DNA of 39,020 bases from Chloroflexus sp. MS-G (GTDB lineage: Bacteria; Chloroflexota; Chloroflexia; Chloroflexales; Chloroflexaceae): contig NZ_JPIM01000037.1 in the NCBI RefSeq assembly GCF_000735195.1, forward strand, positions 1-39,020, read 5' to 3'. Of the stretch, positions 1-8,094 are shown in pieces. The stretch's first letter is position 1, and every line of letters begins with the position of its first letter. The notes beneath the pieces were generated by a model. The model saw nothing but the letters and a program-made list of their open reading frames with translations, was not told the origin of the DNA and ran no database searches. The translations under genes and the position numbers were made by a program.

Positions 1-1197
1 CGCATACCGCTCGTAGTAGAACCGGTGACTGAGCAGATGCTCAAGAATGCCCTGGAAGATACATTCGATGAGCATACGACGCTCCAGGAACTCGATGAAC
101 CACGACCGGCACAGCGTGGCGACCAGGTAGAATTACGGTTACGCATGAGAGTAGCGGGCACCGATACCGAAACATCAGCGGAAACCGAGGAATCTTCCAC
201 TGCCGCTACCGAAACGTTGGCAGAAGCGGCGGAAGCGACGAGCGAAGCCGATCAGAACAACAACGCTGACGATAATCAATCGCAGTGGCGTGAAGAGATT
301 GTGGTTCTCGAACCCCATCGTCTCTCCAACGAGCTTTACAATGGCCTGGTGGGGATGAACATTGGCGAAAAGAAGACCATCGTCGCGGTAGTTCCTGACG
401 ATCATCCCAACGAGTCGTCGCGCGGGAAAAAGATCATCTACGACGTTGAGTTAATCGGTATTAAGCATCGGATTGTACCATCGCAGGAAGAATTACTCGC
501 GCTTGAGAATTTTAATGGTACGTTCGACGAGTTTCAGCAGTTCGTTAGATCAGAGCTTGAGGAACACCAGCTACGCCGTGCTGAGCAAGAACAGCTTAAC
601 GCTTTTATCGAACAATTGGTCGAGCAATCGACGTTCGACATCCCAGATGTGATCGTCCGGGATGTGGCCGAGTCGATGCTCGAGGAGCAAGGCCAACAGT
701 TTGCGCGCTTCGGTATTACAATCGATAATGTCCTGCAATATCGGGGTATGACCCGTGATCAGGCAATTGAAGAACTGCTACCGGAAGCAGAGAAGCAGGT
801 AAAGGTGAATCTTGCTCTGGCTGAAGTGATTAAGCAAGAAAAGATCACGGTCAGCCCCGAAGAAATTGAAGCCGAGATTAAGGAGCTGCTGGAACGCTAC
901 GACGAGCAACAACGACCACAACTTGAGAAGTCGCTGCGTGGTCAGTTACTCTCGTCAGTCGCGAGTATGGTGATTGATAAGAAGCTGCGCGCACGTATAA
1001 AGGCCATTGCAAGCGGTGAGCTCGATGAAGAGGCTGCTTCACCGGTTGTTGCCGACGATGCGCCAGAAACACATACAACCAGCACAACTCACGACGAATC
1101 GGCGGCAGGCGCCGATGCATCTGCTGGTGCCGATAGCGGCTCAGCAGTGGAAGCGACCGCTCCTGGCGAACCGGTTAGTCGTTCAACTACTGAATGA
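1..1197 (+). CDS. tig: Trigger factor (ribosome-associated chaperone / peptidyl-prolyl isomerase), 5' partial
   Basis: Trigger factor binds the ribosome exit site and helps nascent chains fold. The frame is open to the first base of the window, so the true start lies upstream. The GTG at base 25 is only an internal valine. The visible part begins at the linker into the FKBP-like PPIase domain (the [12 protein letters not shown] segment) and continues through the helical C-terminal chaperone domain (region [16 protein letters not shown] and beyond). About 130 N-terminal residues with the ribosome-binding signature are therefore outside. Two acidic low-complexity stretches stand out: one rich in Glu, Ala, Thr and Ser inside the PPIase domain (about bases 160-285), and a Ser/Ala/Asp/Thr-rich tail over the last 60 residues. 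The gene is followed 10 bp later by clpP, the usual tig-clpP-clpX order. Identification is confident. Confidence 0.93.
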   Translation, partial: RIPLVVEPVTEQMLKNALEDTFDEHTTLQELDEPRPAQRGDQVELRLRMRVAGTDTETSAETEESSTAATETLAEAAEATSEADQNNNADDNQSQWREEIVVLEPHRLSNELYNGLVGMNIGEKKTIVAVVPDDHPNESSRGKKIIYDVELIGIKHRIVPSQEELLALENFNGTFDEFQQFVRSELEEHQLRRAEQEQLNAFIEQLVEQSTFDIPDVIVRDVAESMLEEQGQQFARFGITIDNVLQYRGMTRDQAIEELLPEAEKQVKVNLALAEVIKQEKITVSPEEIEAEIKELLERYDEQQRPQLEKSLRGQLLSSVASMVIDKKLRARIKAIASGELDEEAASPVVADDAPETHTTSTTHDESAAGADASAGADSGSAVEATAPGEPVSRSTTE

Positions 1198-1207
1198 GGA
1201 GTTTGTT

Positions 1208-1873
1208 ATGAATTGGTCAACACGCTACACCCACGAATGGCGTAGTATGCCGAGTCCGGAATGGCTCTCACAACGACCAGAACTGTTGATTCCTATGGTC
1301 GTCGAGAGTACCAGCCGAGGTGAACGGGCTTTCGATATCTATTCACGCCTGTTGAAAGAGCGGATTGTCATTCTGGGAACACCCATTGACGATCAGATTG
1401 CTAATTTGATTGTCGCCCAACTGCTCTTCCTTGAGAGTGAAGACCCAGATCGTGACATCTGGCTCTACATCAACAGCCCTGGTGGATCGGTAACGGCCGG
1501 TCTCGGTATCTACGATACCATGCACCATATTCGACCTGACGTTGCAACAGTTTGTGTCGGGATGGCCGGTAGTATGGCAACACCGATCTTGGCCGGTGGC
1601 GCGAAGGGGAAACGATACAGCCTTCCCCACTCAACGATCCACATGCACCCGGCAGGCGGTGGCGCACGTGGCTACGCACCCGATGTGGAAATCATGGCTC
1701 GTGAGCTGCTCCGCCTCCAACAACTGGTGCGTGAGCTGCTTGCCAAAGACACCGGCCAGCCTATCGAACGGATCGCAAAGGACTTCGACCGCGATCTGTT
1801 TATGACGCCTGAACAGGCGAAAGAGTACGGTATTATTGACGAAATCCTCATCCGCGAGGATGGAAAGAAGTAA
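1208..1873 (+). CDS. clpP: ATP-dependent Clp protease proteolytic subunit ClpP
   Basis: ClpP is the barrel-shaped serine protease that degrades proteins unfolded and fed in by ClpX. The 221-residue protein starts at ATG 1208, preceded by GAGGAG at the end of tig; a longer open frame upstream overlaps tig and is not credible. The catalytic triad can be placed by spacing against the Escherichia coli enzyme: Ser122 in GMAGSMA, His147 and Asp196 in DRDLF. Ser-to-His distance is 25 and His-to-Asp 49, as in the family. The residues after the active His are unusual: the common IHQP motif reads MHPA here. An N-terminal extension of about 30 residues precedes the core. It is in an operon with tig and clpX. 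Its stop codon overlaps an ATG (TAATG), but clpX more likely starts 57 bases later. Confidence 0.96.
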   Translation: MNWSTRYTHEWRSMPSPEWLSQRPELLIPMVVESTSRGERAFDIYSRLLKERIVILGTPIDDQIANLIVAQLLFLESEDPDRDIWLYINSPGGSVTAGLGIYDTMHHIRPDVATVCVGMAGSMATPILAGGAKGKRYSLPHSTIHMHPAGGGARGYAPDVEIMARELLRLQQLVRELLAKDTGQPIERIAKDFDRDLFMTPEQAKEYGIIDEILIREDGKK

Positions 1874-1881
1874 TGACGTAT

Positions 1882-1910
1882 CGGGTGAGAGCGGTTTCTG
1901 CTCTCACCCG
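1882..1910 (+). promoter_or_regulatory. Perfect 11-bp intergenic hairpin between clpP and clpX
   Basis: CGGGTGAGAGC (1882-1892) pairs perfectly with GCTCTCACCCG (1900-1910) around a 7-base loop. No T-run follows, so it is not a standard intrinsic terminator. It lies between the clpP stop and the clpX ribosome site (GGAGA near 1917). It could be an mRNA processing or stability element, or could control the clpP:clpX ratio; these roles are inference. Confidence 0.6.
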
Positions 1911-1929
1911 CCCGTCTGGAGAATTTCCC

Positions 1930-3219
1930 ATGAGCCGAACCCGCAATCCTGGTCGTGATCCGTATGCCTGCTCGTTCTGTGGGCGCGGACAGGATGAAGT
2001 GCAACGGCTGATCGCTGGTCCCGGCAATGTATTCATTTGTGATGAATGCGTTGCCCTGTGCAGCGCTATCATTGCCGAAGAGAGCGATCAGAAGACATCA
2101 AGCGCCCGACGCACCCCACCCCCTGGCCCGTCTCGTCTGCCAACGCCGCGAAAATTGCGTGAAAAGCTTGATCAATATGTGATCGGGCAGGATCGGGCTA
2201 AGATAGCGCTATCCGTTGCCGTCTATAATCATTACAAACGTGTGCGGTCTGGCGCCCGAATCGACGATGTTGAGATTAGCAAAAGTAACATCCTGTTGAT
2301 CGGGCCAACCGGTAGTGGGAAAACGCTGCTGGCGCAAACGATGGCGCGCATCCTCGATGTCCCATTTGCCATTGCCGATGCTACCGCCCTCACCGAAGCC
2401 GGGTATGTGGGTGAAGATGTAGAAAATATTTTGTTACGCCTGATCCAGGCCGCCGACGGTGATGTTGAACGGGCGCAGACAGGGATTATCTATATCGATG
2501 AGATTGATAAGATTGCCCGCAAGTCTGATAATCCTTCGATTACCCGCGATGTCTCTGGTGAAGGTGTACAGCAGGCTCTGCTGAAAATCCTCGAGGGTGG
2601 GGTTGCCCATGTGCCCCCCTTGCCCGGTCGTAAGCACCCTCAACAGGAGTACATTCCGTTTGATACGACGAATGTGCTCTTCATCTGCGGTGGCGCCTTT
2701 GAGGGTATTACCAATATTATCGCCAAACGGCTACGTGGCAAGCAGTTGATCGGCTTTGGGAGTAATCCGATCAATCCGGTTGAAGACGAGGGTGCGCTGC
2801 TGGCGCAGATCATACCAGATGATCTGATGCGCTTTGGGTTTATCCCAGAGTTCGTTGGGCGCTTGCCGGTGATCGTGGCGCTTGATCCGCTAAACCGCGA
2901 AGCGATGCTGCGTATTCTGACCGAACCACGAAATGCTATCATCAAGCAGTATCAGAAGTTGTTTGCCCTCGATCACTGCGAGTTGGAGTTTACTCCCGAT
3001 AGTCTGGAAGCAATTGTAGATCGGGCGATGTCAGCCCGTACCGGTGCACGTGCCCTCCGTAGCATTGTGGAAGAAATACTGCTGGAAGTGATGTACGAGT
3101 TGCCATCGCAAGAACACATTGGGCGCTGTATCATTAATGCTGAAGTTGTACAGGGACGCGGACGACCCATTCTGGTGCCGCGAGCCGAATATCGTCGTCG
3201 ACTCGATGAAGCAGTATGA
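1930..3219 (+). CDS. clpX: ATP-dependent Clp protease ATP-binding subunit ClpX
   Basis: ClpX is the AAA+ unfoldase that recognises tagged substrates and threads them into ClpP. The 429-residue product has the N-terminal zinc-binding domain (Cys14, Cys17, Cys37, Cys40), Walker A GPTGSGKT (125-132), the GYVGEDVE pore loop (158-165), Walker B IIYIDEID (186-193), and the IGF tripeptide that docks on ClpP (within KQLIGFG). Length and domain order are standard for the family. ATG 1930 was chosen because GGAGA lies at the right distance and the zinc finger begins soon after. An in-frame ATG at 1873 overlapping the clpP stop would add 19 residues translated from the hairpin and is less likely. Third gene of the tig-clpP-clpX operon. 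Confidence 0.97.
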   Translation: MSRTRNPGRDPYACSFCGRGQDEVQRLIAGPGNVFICDECVALCSAIIAEESDQKTSSARRTPPPGPSRLPTPRKLREKLDQYVIGQDRAKIALSVAVYNHYKRVRSGARIDDVEISKSNILLIGPTGSGKTLLAQTMARILDVPFAIADATALTEAGYVGEDVENILLRLIQAADGDVERAQTGIIYIDEIDKIARKSDNPSITRDVSGEGVQQALLKILEGGVAHVPPLPGRKHPQQEYIPFDTTNVLFICGGAFEGITNIIAKRLRGKQLIGFGSNPINPVEDEGALLAQIIPDDLMRFGFIPEFVGRLPVIVALDPLNREAMLRILTEPRNAIIKQYQKLFALDHCELEFTPDSLEAIVDRAMSARTGARALRSIVEEILLEVMYELPSQEHIGRCIINAEVVQGRGRPILVPRAEYRRRLDEAV

Positions 3220-3232
3220 AGTGCTGTGCGGT

Positions 3233-3262
3233 GCGGCAATAGCAGTTATGCTCGATTGCCGC
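3233..3262 (+). terminator. Possible terminator stem-loop after clpX
   Basis: GCGGCAAT (3233-3240) pairs with ATTGCCGC (3255-3262) about 14 bases past the clpX stop. The 14-base loop can pair further (AGC/GCT). Only a short T-rich stretch (CAGTTTCTG) follows, so termination is plausible but unproven. Confidence 0.4.
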
Positions 3263-3321
3263 TTCAGTTTCTGATGTGCAAGTGACCGGAACATCGGTTT
3301 TACATGCGGTATTGAAAGCCT

Positions 3322-4059
3322 ATGCCACTTTTTCATCGCACATCTCAACGTGCCGCCGATCAACCACCGCCGAAGCGTCGGATACTGGTTGCCGATGACG
3401 ATCCTGCTATCGGGCGCCTGATCCAGACTGCACTTCCGACCCAACAGTATGAGACAAAGGTGGTGGCGAATGGTTTGGCAGCGCTTGAAGCCTTTGAACG
3501 CGAATCCTTCGACCTGATCTTCCTCGATGTGATGATGCCATTCGTCGATGGTTTTGAAGCCTGTGAACGGATTCGAGCTAAAAGTGATGTGCCAATCGTG
3601 ATTATCACCGCACGCGATGGTACTGACGATATTGTGCATGGTTTTCGCCGTGGGGCCGATGAGTATATTACCAAACCGTTCAAAGTAGCCGAATTCGTGG
3701 CTCGCGTTGAAGCTATCTTGCGCCGCGTCGATATGCAAAAAGCGCGAACGGCGCCTACGTTTGTGCAGGTAGGCGAGTTGACCATTGACGCTGTCGCTCA
3801 TAAGGTTACGATTCGCGGGAAGGATGTTAAGTTGACACCGATGGAGTTTGAACTTCTGTATTTTCTGGCTGCTAATGCCGGTCAGGTGTTTACCCGCGAA
3901 GTGCTCTTCCGTGAAGTCTGGGGCTACGAGTACGTTGGTGAAACGAATCTGGTCGATGTCTGTGTCCGTCGTCTGCGCGAAAAAGTGGAAATTGAGCCGT
4001 CGAAACCAAAAATTATTATTACTGTCCGTGGTGTAGGGTATAAGCTCGAACAAGTGTAA
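3322..4059 (+). CDS. OmpR/PhoB-family response regulator (orphan)
   Basis: A 245-residue two-domain regulator: a receiver domain (about residues 19-135) followed by an OmpR-type winged-helix DNA-binding domain (about 145-243). Receiver landmarks are the acidic pocket DDD at 25-27, phosphoacceptor Asp69 in LDVMMP, Thr96 and Lys118 in TKPF. The DNA-binding part shows the typical LTPMEFELLYFLAANAG start and the closing VRGVGYKLE motif. The first 18 residues are not conserved-looking, and the ribosome site in front of ATG 3322 is weak, so the start is uncertain. No histidine kinase gene lies next to it, so its partner kinase and targets cannot be read from this window. It follows clpX on the same strand after about 100 bases and a possible terminator, so it is probably transcribed separately. 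Confidence 0.93.
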   Translation: MPLFHRTSQRAADQPPPKRRILVADDDPAIGRLIQTALPTQQYETKVVANGLAALEAFERESFDLIFLDVMMPFVDGFEACERIRAKSDVPIVIITARDGTDDIVHGFRRGADEYITKPFKVAEFVARVEAILRRVDMQKARTAPTFVQVGELTIDAVAHKVTIRGKDVKLTPMEFELLYFLAANAGQVFTREVLFREVWGYEYVGETNLVDVCVRRLREKVEIEPSKPKIIITVRGVGYKLEQV

Positions 4060-4362
4060 CACCGCGTCGCCGGATAGAACGATAAACGGATCGCGGAGAG
4101 GGTTGGGGCCTACGGCGCAATCGACCGGAGCGAGTATCAAACGTGCTCCAGAATATGCAGATACGGCTGGTGATGGTTTGTGCCAGCTCATCTTGCAACG
4201 CATGCACGGGCCTCAACGCCGTTGGCAATGATACGTTCGGTCAGGCGTTGTTATCACTGATCTGGGTTAGAGCAAATCTGCTATGATGCAGATTCAAGCG
4301 TTCTCGTCCAACGCCCGATGGTATAAGCGATTGGCTCACACACCCAGGCAGGAAAACAAAAT
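4060..4362. other. Gene-free spacer upstream of upp
   Basis: About 300 bases with no convincing coding sequence. It holds a -10-like TATGAT at 4282-4287 without a clear -35 box. I see no recognisable riboswitch or PyrR-type structure. Confidence 0.4.
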
Positions 4363-4992
4363 ATGTCATCACAAGTCTTTGTCTCACGCCATCCACTCAT
4401 CCAGCACAAGCTGGCGCTTTTGCGAAGCAAATGGACTGAACCGAAGAAGTTTCGCGAATTGGTGCGCGAAATTGCGCAACTGCTGTTCTACGAAGCTACT
4501 CAGGATTTGGCGCTGGCCCCATTGACGGTTGAAACCCCGCTGGCAACCTGTGCTGGCTACGAAGTTGCCGAGCGAATCGGCATCATTCCCATTCTCCGCG
4601 CCGGTTTGGGAATGGCAGAAGCGATTGTAGACATCTTACCGACGGTTCATGTCTGGCACCTTGGTCTTTATCGCGACCACGAGACATTGCAGCCGGTCAC
4701 GTATTACAACAAGTTGCCGAGCAAGCCAGACATCGATCTAACAATTATTGTTGATCCGATGCTGGCAACCGGTGGTTCAGCAGTGGCGGCAGTAGATATT
4801 CTGAAACGGTGGGGGGCACAACGGATCAAGTTTCTGGGATTGATCGCAGCCCCAGAAGGAGTACGGGCGCTTACCGGCGCACACCCCGATGTGGCCATTC
4901 ACCTGGCAGCCATCGACAGCCATCTCAACGAGCGAGGGTACATTGTGCCCGGTTTAGGCGATGCCGGTGATCGCCAGTTTGGAACCGGCTAA
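4363..4992 (+). CDS. upp: Uracil phosphoribosyltransferase
   Basis: Upp salvages uracil by joining it to PRPP to make UMP. The 209-residue length is typical of the family. The PRPP-binding loop is visible as [13 protein letters not shown] (about residues 129-141), the PILRAGLGM segment is near residue 70, and the C-terminal uracil-binding region includes the [21 protein letters not shown] ending characteristic of Upp. ATG 4363 gives the family's usual N-terminus (a short lead into [12 protein letters not shown]). The gene stands alone between a regulator and a polyprenyl-phosphate transferase, with no other pyrimidine gene nearby. Function is confident from the motifs. Confidence 0.95.
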   Translation: MSSQVFVSRHPLIQHKLALLRSKWTEPKKFRELVREIAQLLFYEATQDLALAPLTVETPLATCAGYEVAERIGIIPILRAGLGMAEAIVDILPTVHVWHLGLYRDHETLQPVTYYNKLPSKPDIDLTIIVDPMLATGGSAVAAVDILKRWGAQRIKFLGLIAAPEGVRALTGAHPDVAIHLAAIDSHLNERGYIVPGLGDAGDRQFGTG

Positions 4993-5042
4993 GAGCCTTT
5001 CCGAATAATCGTATCGTCACGTCTATATCGAATGAACCTGGT

Positions 5043-5075
5043 CAGCAGGGGCGAGGCGATGTCTTGCCCCTGCTG
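5043..5075 (+). terminator. Strong hairpin downstream of upp
   Basis: CAGCAGGGGC (5043-5052) pairs with GCCCCTGCTG (5066-5075), and GAG/CTT can extend the stem inward to 13 pairs with a 7-base loop. It starts 50 bases after the upp stop. No T-tract follows, so it may be a non-canonical terminator or 3'-end stabiliser. Confidence 0.45.
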
Positions 5076-5418
5076 GTATCCACGACGATATTCATAGAGC
5101 GCCTCTCCGACCTATCCTATCGCAGCAGCAGATCGGTCAGGGTATAGCACTGCTGCGCCCGTACACCGGAGCGGCATCCGGTGCACCGCTATCCGCCGAG
5201 ACGATGGTCACGGGATGCGTGTCATGGTGGCGTTGCGGGATGGGCAGCATGGGCACGGTCGCTGCGCCGAGTGGCGGGGTAGGTGCATTAGTATCCGACT
5301 TTTCACCAAAATCTGATATGATTGCCTGCACATTGCCACACGGGTTGCGAACCAAGCCGTATGGCGGATACGAATAGTCTTTTTTTCGAGCAAGGCTTTC
5401 GAGCAGCGCAGGACTATC
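5076..5418. other. Gene-free spacer upstream of the glycosyltransferase
   Basis: No supported gene. A second small hairpin, CACCGGA (5164-5170) with TCCGGTG (5177-5183), and a -10-like TATGAT at 5317-5322 are the only structures I see. Short open frames here have no recognisable protein character. Confidence 0.4.
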
Positions 5419-6534
5419 ATGGTCACAATCTTCGCCATTGCCAGTATTCCACTGATCGCCTTTACGATTACCGCCATCCTCGTTCCGCCGCTGATTCGTT
5501 TAGCGCGCCAGGAGGGATGGGTAGCGCATCCTGGCCCACGCCATGTCCATCGTGAACCAACACCGGTCGTTGGTGGGCTGGCTATGATCGCTGGTCTGGT
5601 AGGCGCTCTTGTGGTGAGTCTTGGCGTTGAAGCTATCGATCCTGTGCTGCGCCGTTCGCCGTTTGAACATCTGCGGATCGGCTTGCTCCTCTTGGGCATT
5701 GCGCCGATTGCACTGATCAGTTTTCTTGACGATCTCTACGATCTGCCCGCTCTACCCCGCCTGGGGGTGCACATTGTGGCTGCTCTGATCGCCGTCGGCC
5801 CGTATGCCTGGGATCAAACACTCTACCCCGATGCGTTAGGGCACCCTACTGAAGCGCGGGGGATTATTCTGACCGCATTTAATTTTCCTTTCGTCAACCA
5901 GATTCACCTGCACAACCTCAGTCCGTGGCTGGCGATTGCCGCCACGGTGTTCTGGATCGTTGGCATCCAAAATATGGTGAACTGGATCGATGGTCTTGAT
6001 GGACTGGCCGCCGGGGTAACCTGCATTGCGGGAATAGTGCTTGCCATTCACACCTTAACGCTCGATCCACCACAATTGACGGTTGCCCTCTTGCCGCTGG
6101 CGCTGAGCGGTGTTTGCGCAGCATTTCTGCTATACAATACGCATCCGGCCCGCATCTTTATGGGTGATGTTGGCGCGATGACAATTGGCTATACACTGGG
6201 TATCTGCGCGATTATTGGGGGTGCCAAACTTGCGACCGCACTCTTGGTGATGGGGGTACCGCTGGTTGATATGGCGTGGTTGATCCTCTCACGCACGTTG
6301 CACGGTCGGTCGGCTGCCCAAGCCGGACGCGACCATTTGCACCACCGTTTGCTCGATCTGGGATTGAGTCAACGTCAAGTGGTCGGCTGTTACTACGGGC
6401 TAAGCATCACATTTGGGGCAATTGGTATCTTCGATTTCTTTACGCCCTTGTTCAAGTTGATCGCCTTGCTCGTCCTGGCCGGATCGATCTTCACTGTTCT
6501 CTTGCTCTTACAACCTGACCGTAGACGCCGGTAA
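5419..6534 (+). CDS. Polyprenyl-phosphate N-acetylhexosamine-1-phosphate transferase (MraY/WecA/TagO family)
   Basis: An integral membrane enzyme of the family that transfers a sugar-1-phosphate from a UDP-sugar to undecaprenyl phosphate, the first committed step of many cell-envelope polysaccharides. The 371-residue protein has about ten hydrophobic segments. Family motifs are present in order: the GGLAM segment (about 52), the aspartate pair in SFLDDLYDLPAL (about 102-113), NMVNWIDGLDGLAAG (about 180-194), FMGDVGAM (about 248-255) and the cytoplasmic HLHHRLLDLGLS histidine motif (about 310-321). The last motif resembles WecA/TagO more than MraY, and no peptidoglycan genes surround it, so a WecA/TagO-like role is more likely. 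Start ATG 5419 has only a modest ribosome site (GCAGG). Confidence 0.9.
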   Translation: MVTIFAIASIPLIAFTITAILVPPLIRLARQEGWVAHPGPRHVHREPTPVVGGLAMIAGLVGALVVSLGVEAIDPVLRRSPFEHLRIGLLLLGIAPIALISFLDDLYDLPALPRLGVHIVAALIAVGPYAWDQTLYPDALGHPTEARGIILTAFNFPFVNQIHLHNLSPWLAIAATVFWIVGIQNMVNWIDGLDGLAAGVTCIAGIVLAIHTLTLDPPQLTVALLPLALSGVCAAFLLYNTHPARIFMGDVGAMTIGYTLGICAIIGGAKLATALLVMGVPLVDMAWLILSRTLHGRSAAQAGRDHLHHRLLDLGLSQRQVVGCYYGLSITFGAIGIFDFFTPLFKLIALLVLAGSIFTVLLLLQPDRRRR

Positions 6535-6545
6535 ATCGGTCTTCT

Positions 6546-7979
6546 TCACAAGGGCACGACATCTTCAACTGGCATTAGACGCAGGTTTCCGATAGGACAG
6601 GCCTGCACACAAGCTAGATCAGAATGGCCAAAGCACAGATCGCACTTATCGGCACGGTGCGTCACACCGATAGGCGTCAGCGGAATAGACGGACGTAGCC
6701 GCTGCTGCAAGCGGCGGAAGAGTTGCCATAACGGGCCGCTGGCATGAGGACGAAGGGGCACTGACTGCACAGCATCGTATGGACAAGCGCTTACGCATTC
6801 ACCGCAGCCGGTACAACGCGCAGTAATACGCAACACGCCGGTATCCACCCGTTCGATGGCGTCTTCCGGGCAGGCTTCAACGCACTCGGCGCCAACGCTA
6901 CACTGCCGACAGTGATCGAGAACATCAAAGCGATCAATGGGTGTGCCATTCAGATGAAGTCGGGTATGACCATGGCGGGCAGCACAGCCGGTTTCACACA
7001 AGCGGCAACCGGGTGGACAGCGGGCCGGATCACGAACCAGCACGTGAGTTGCGCGCAGCACCCCACGATTCACTGCCAGTTCGATGTCACGAACACGCGC
7101 CGCATCGCTTCGTACCGCAGCTAAATGCTTCAAACGGCGATCGGCAATTGTCCGTAACTCAGCTTCAAGGGTTGGATACTGCCGAATCAGACGATAAAAA
7201 TCCGTGCCCGGTAAGACCAACAGATCGGTCGTGGTCAGGGTACGGGCATTAGCTCGATGGGTACCGCCGGTCAGTAATGAAATCTCACCAAAAAGATCGC
7301 CTTCACTCAGGCTGGCAATCGTTTGCCCACTCTGTTCGATAATCACCTGACCGCTCTCGATCAGGTAGAGTGAGTCGGCAGGTTCACCCTGCTTGACCAC
7401 CAGCGTCCCACGCGGTACATGGCGTGGCTGCAACCGGGATGCGATTTCTATGCGTTCGAGCGGGAGCAACTGACTTAGAACAGGAATACGGGCCAGCGTT
7501 GCATCGATCATGCGGCGCCGATACACCTGGCGGAGAGCCGTGGTGAGTAGGGGTAATGTTGCCAGCTCGTCACGCAGAGCGGCAATCTCGATTTGTAAGA
7601 GATAGCAGACCGACTGGGTCAGGGCACTCATATGGCGAAAGAACTTCCCGAAGAGTGGCCCCTCGCCAAAGCAATCACCCTGTCCTAATACTCCCATTAA
7701 CACTTCGTGCCCATCTTTGTCACGCAATCGCAACTGCAATGAGCCACGCAACAAAAAAAAGAGGTAGCGAAAGCCACGTCGCTGACCGATTACTGTCGCT
7801 CCAGCGGGAAAAGCGCGAAAGACACCTCGTTCGTACAAAACAGCCAGCTCGGTGGGTGAAACGCCGCGCAGACAGTCGAGTGCGGCCAGTGCAGAGATGG
7901 CCGCCTGCCGACGTTCTTGGAGATGTGCAGTACGTGCCTGATCCAGATGATTTCGCCTGGGGCGTTTCAACGACGACAT
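6546..7979 (-). CDS. Two cyclic-nucleotide-binding-like domains fused to a four-cluster ferredoxin
   Basis: A 477-residue soluble protein. Residues about 30-150 and 160-280 are two tandem cNMP-binding (CRP-type beta-roll) domains. The second keeps a recognisable phosphate-binding cassette (GDLFGEISLLTGGTHRAN). No helix-turn-helix follows, so this is not a conventional CRP/FNR regulator. The C-terminal third is a DmsB/HycB-like polyferredoxin with four cysteine groups: Cys321/325/328/332; Cys357/360/366/370; Cys389/392/395/399; and Cys446/449/457/461, the last three ending in the CP signature of 4Fe-4S sites. It is divergent from, and about 115 bp away from, an aldehyde ferredoxin oxidoreductase gene, which suggests it carries or gates electrons for that enzyme (inference). 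Start ATG 7979 is the only reasonable one in frame. The domain calls are firm; the physiological role is open. Confidence 0.88.
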   Translation of the reverse strand: MSSLKRPRRNHLDQARTAHLQERRQAAISALAALDCLRGVSPTELAVLYERGVFRAFPAGATVIGQRRGFRYLFFLLRGSLQLRLRDKDGHEVLMGVLGQGDCFGEGPLFGKFFRHMSALTQSVCYLLQIEIAALRDELATLPLLTTALRQVYRRRMIDATLARIPVLSQLLPLERIEIASRLQPRHVPRGTLVVKQGEPADSLYLIESGQVIIEQSGQTIASLSEGDLFGEISLLTGGTHRANARTLTTTDLLVLPGTDFYRLIRQYPTLEAELRTIADRRLKHLAAVRSDAARVRDIELAVNRGVLRATHVLVRDPARCPPGCRLCETGCAARHGHTRLHLNGTPIDRFDVLDHCRQCSVGAECVEACPEDAIERVDTGVLRITARCTGCGECVSACPYDAVQSVPLRPHASGPLWQLFRRLQQRLRPSIPLTPIGVTHRADKCDLCFGHSDLACVQACPIGNLRLMPVEDVVPL

Positions 7980-7991
7980 AGGCAGCTCTGC

Positions 7992-8031
7992 GGTACAATA
8001 CAGAGTGAGGGTAAAGTGCTTCTATTGTACC
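7992..8031. promoter_or_regulatory. 9-bp inverted repeat in the divergent promoter region
   Basis: GGTACAATA (7992-8000) and TATTGTACC (8023-8031) form a perfect inverted repeat with a 22-base spacer between the divergent cNMP-ferredoxin and aldehyde oxidoreductase genes. It could be an operator for a dimeric regulator, or each arm could hold a -10-like TACAAT element. Confidence 0.4.
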
Positions 8032-8052
8032 ATACAGATCGCCTAAGAGCAG

Positions 8053-8058
8053 TATAAT
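8053..8058 (+). promoter_or_regulatory. Consensus -10 box for the aldehyde oxidoreductase gene
   Basis: A perfect TATAAT lies 37 bases ahead of the ATG at 8095. The only -35-like hexamer, TTGTAC at 8025-8030, is 22 bases away, which is too far for a standard sigma-70 promoter. If this is a promoter it may need an activator or lack a -35 box. Confidence 0.4.
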
Positions 8059-8094
8059 AGAACGGCAAAAATCGCACCCATACAGGATAATCGC

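Noticed and set aside
3031..4203. Long antisense open frame of 390 codons
   Set aside because: It lies opposite clpX and the response regulator, has no recognisable domain and a composition expected of a shadow frame.
5137..5355. Small minus-strand open frame upstream of the glycosyltransferase
   Set aside because: No ribosome site, no conserved character and Pro/Ala-rich random composition.
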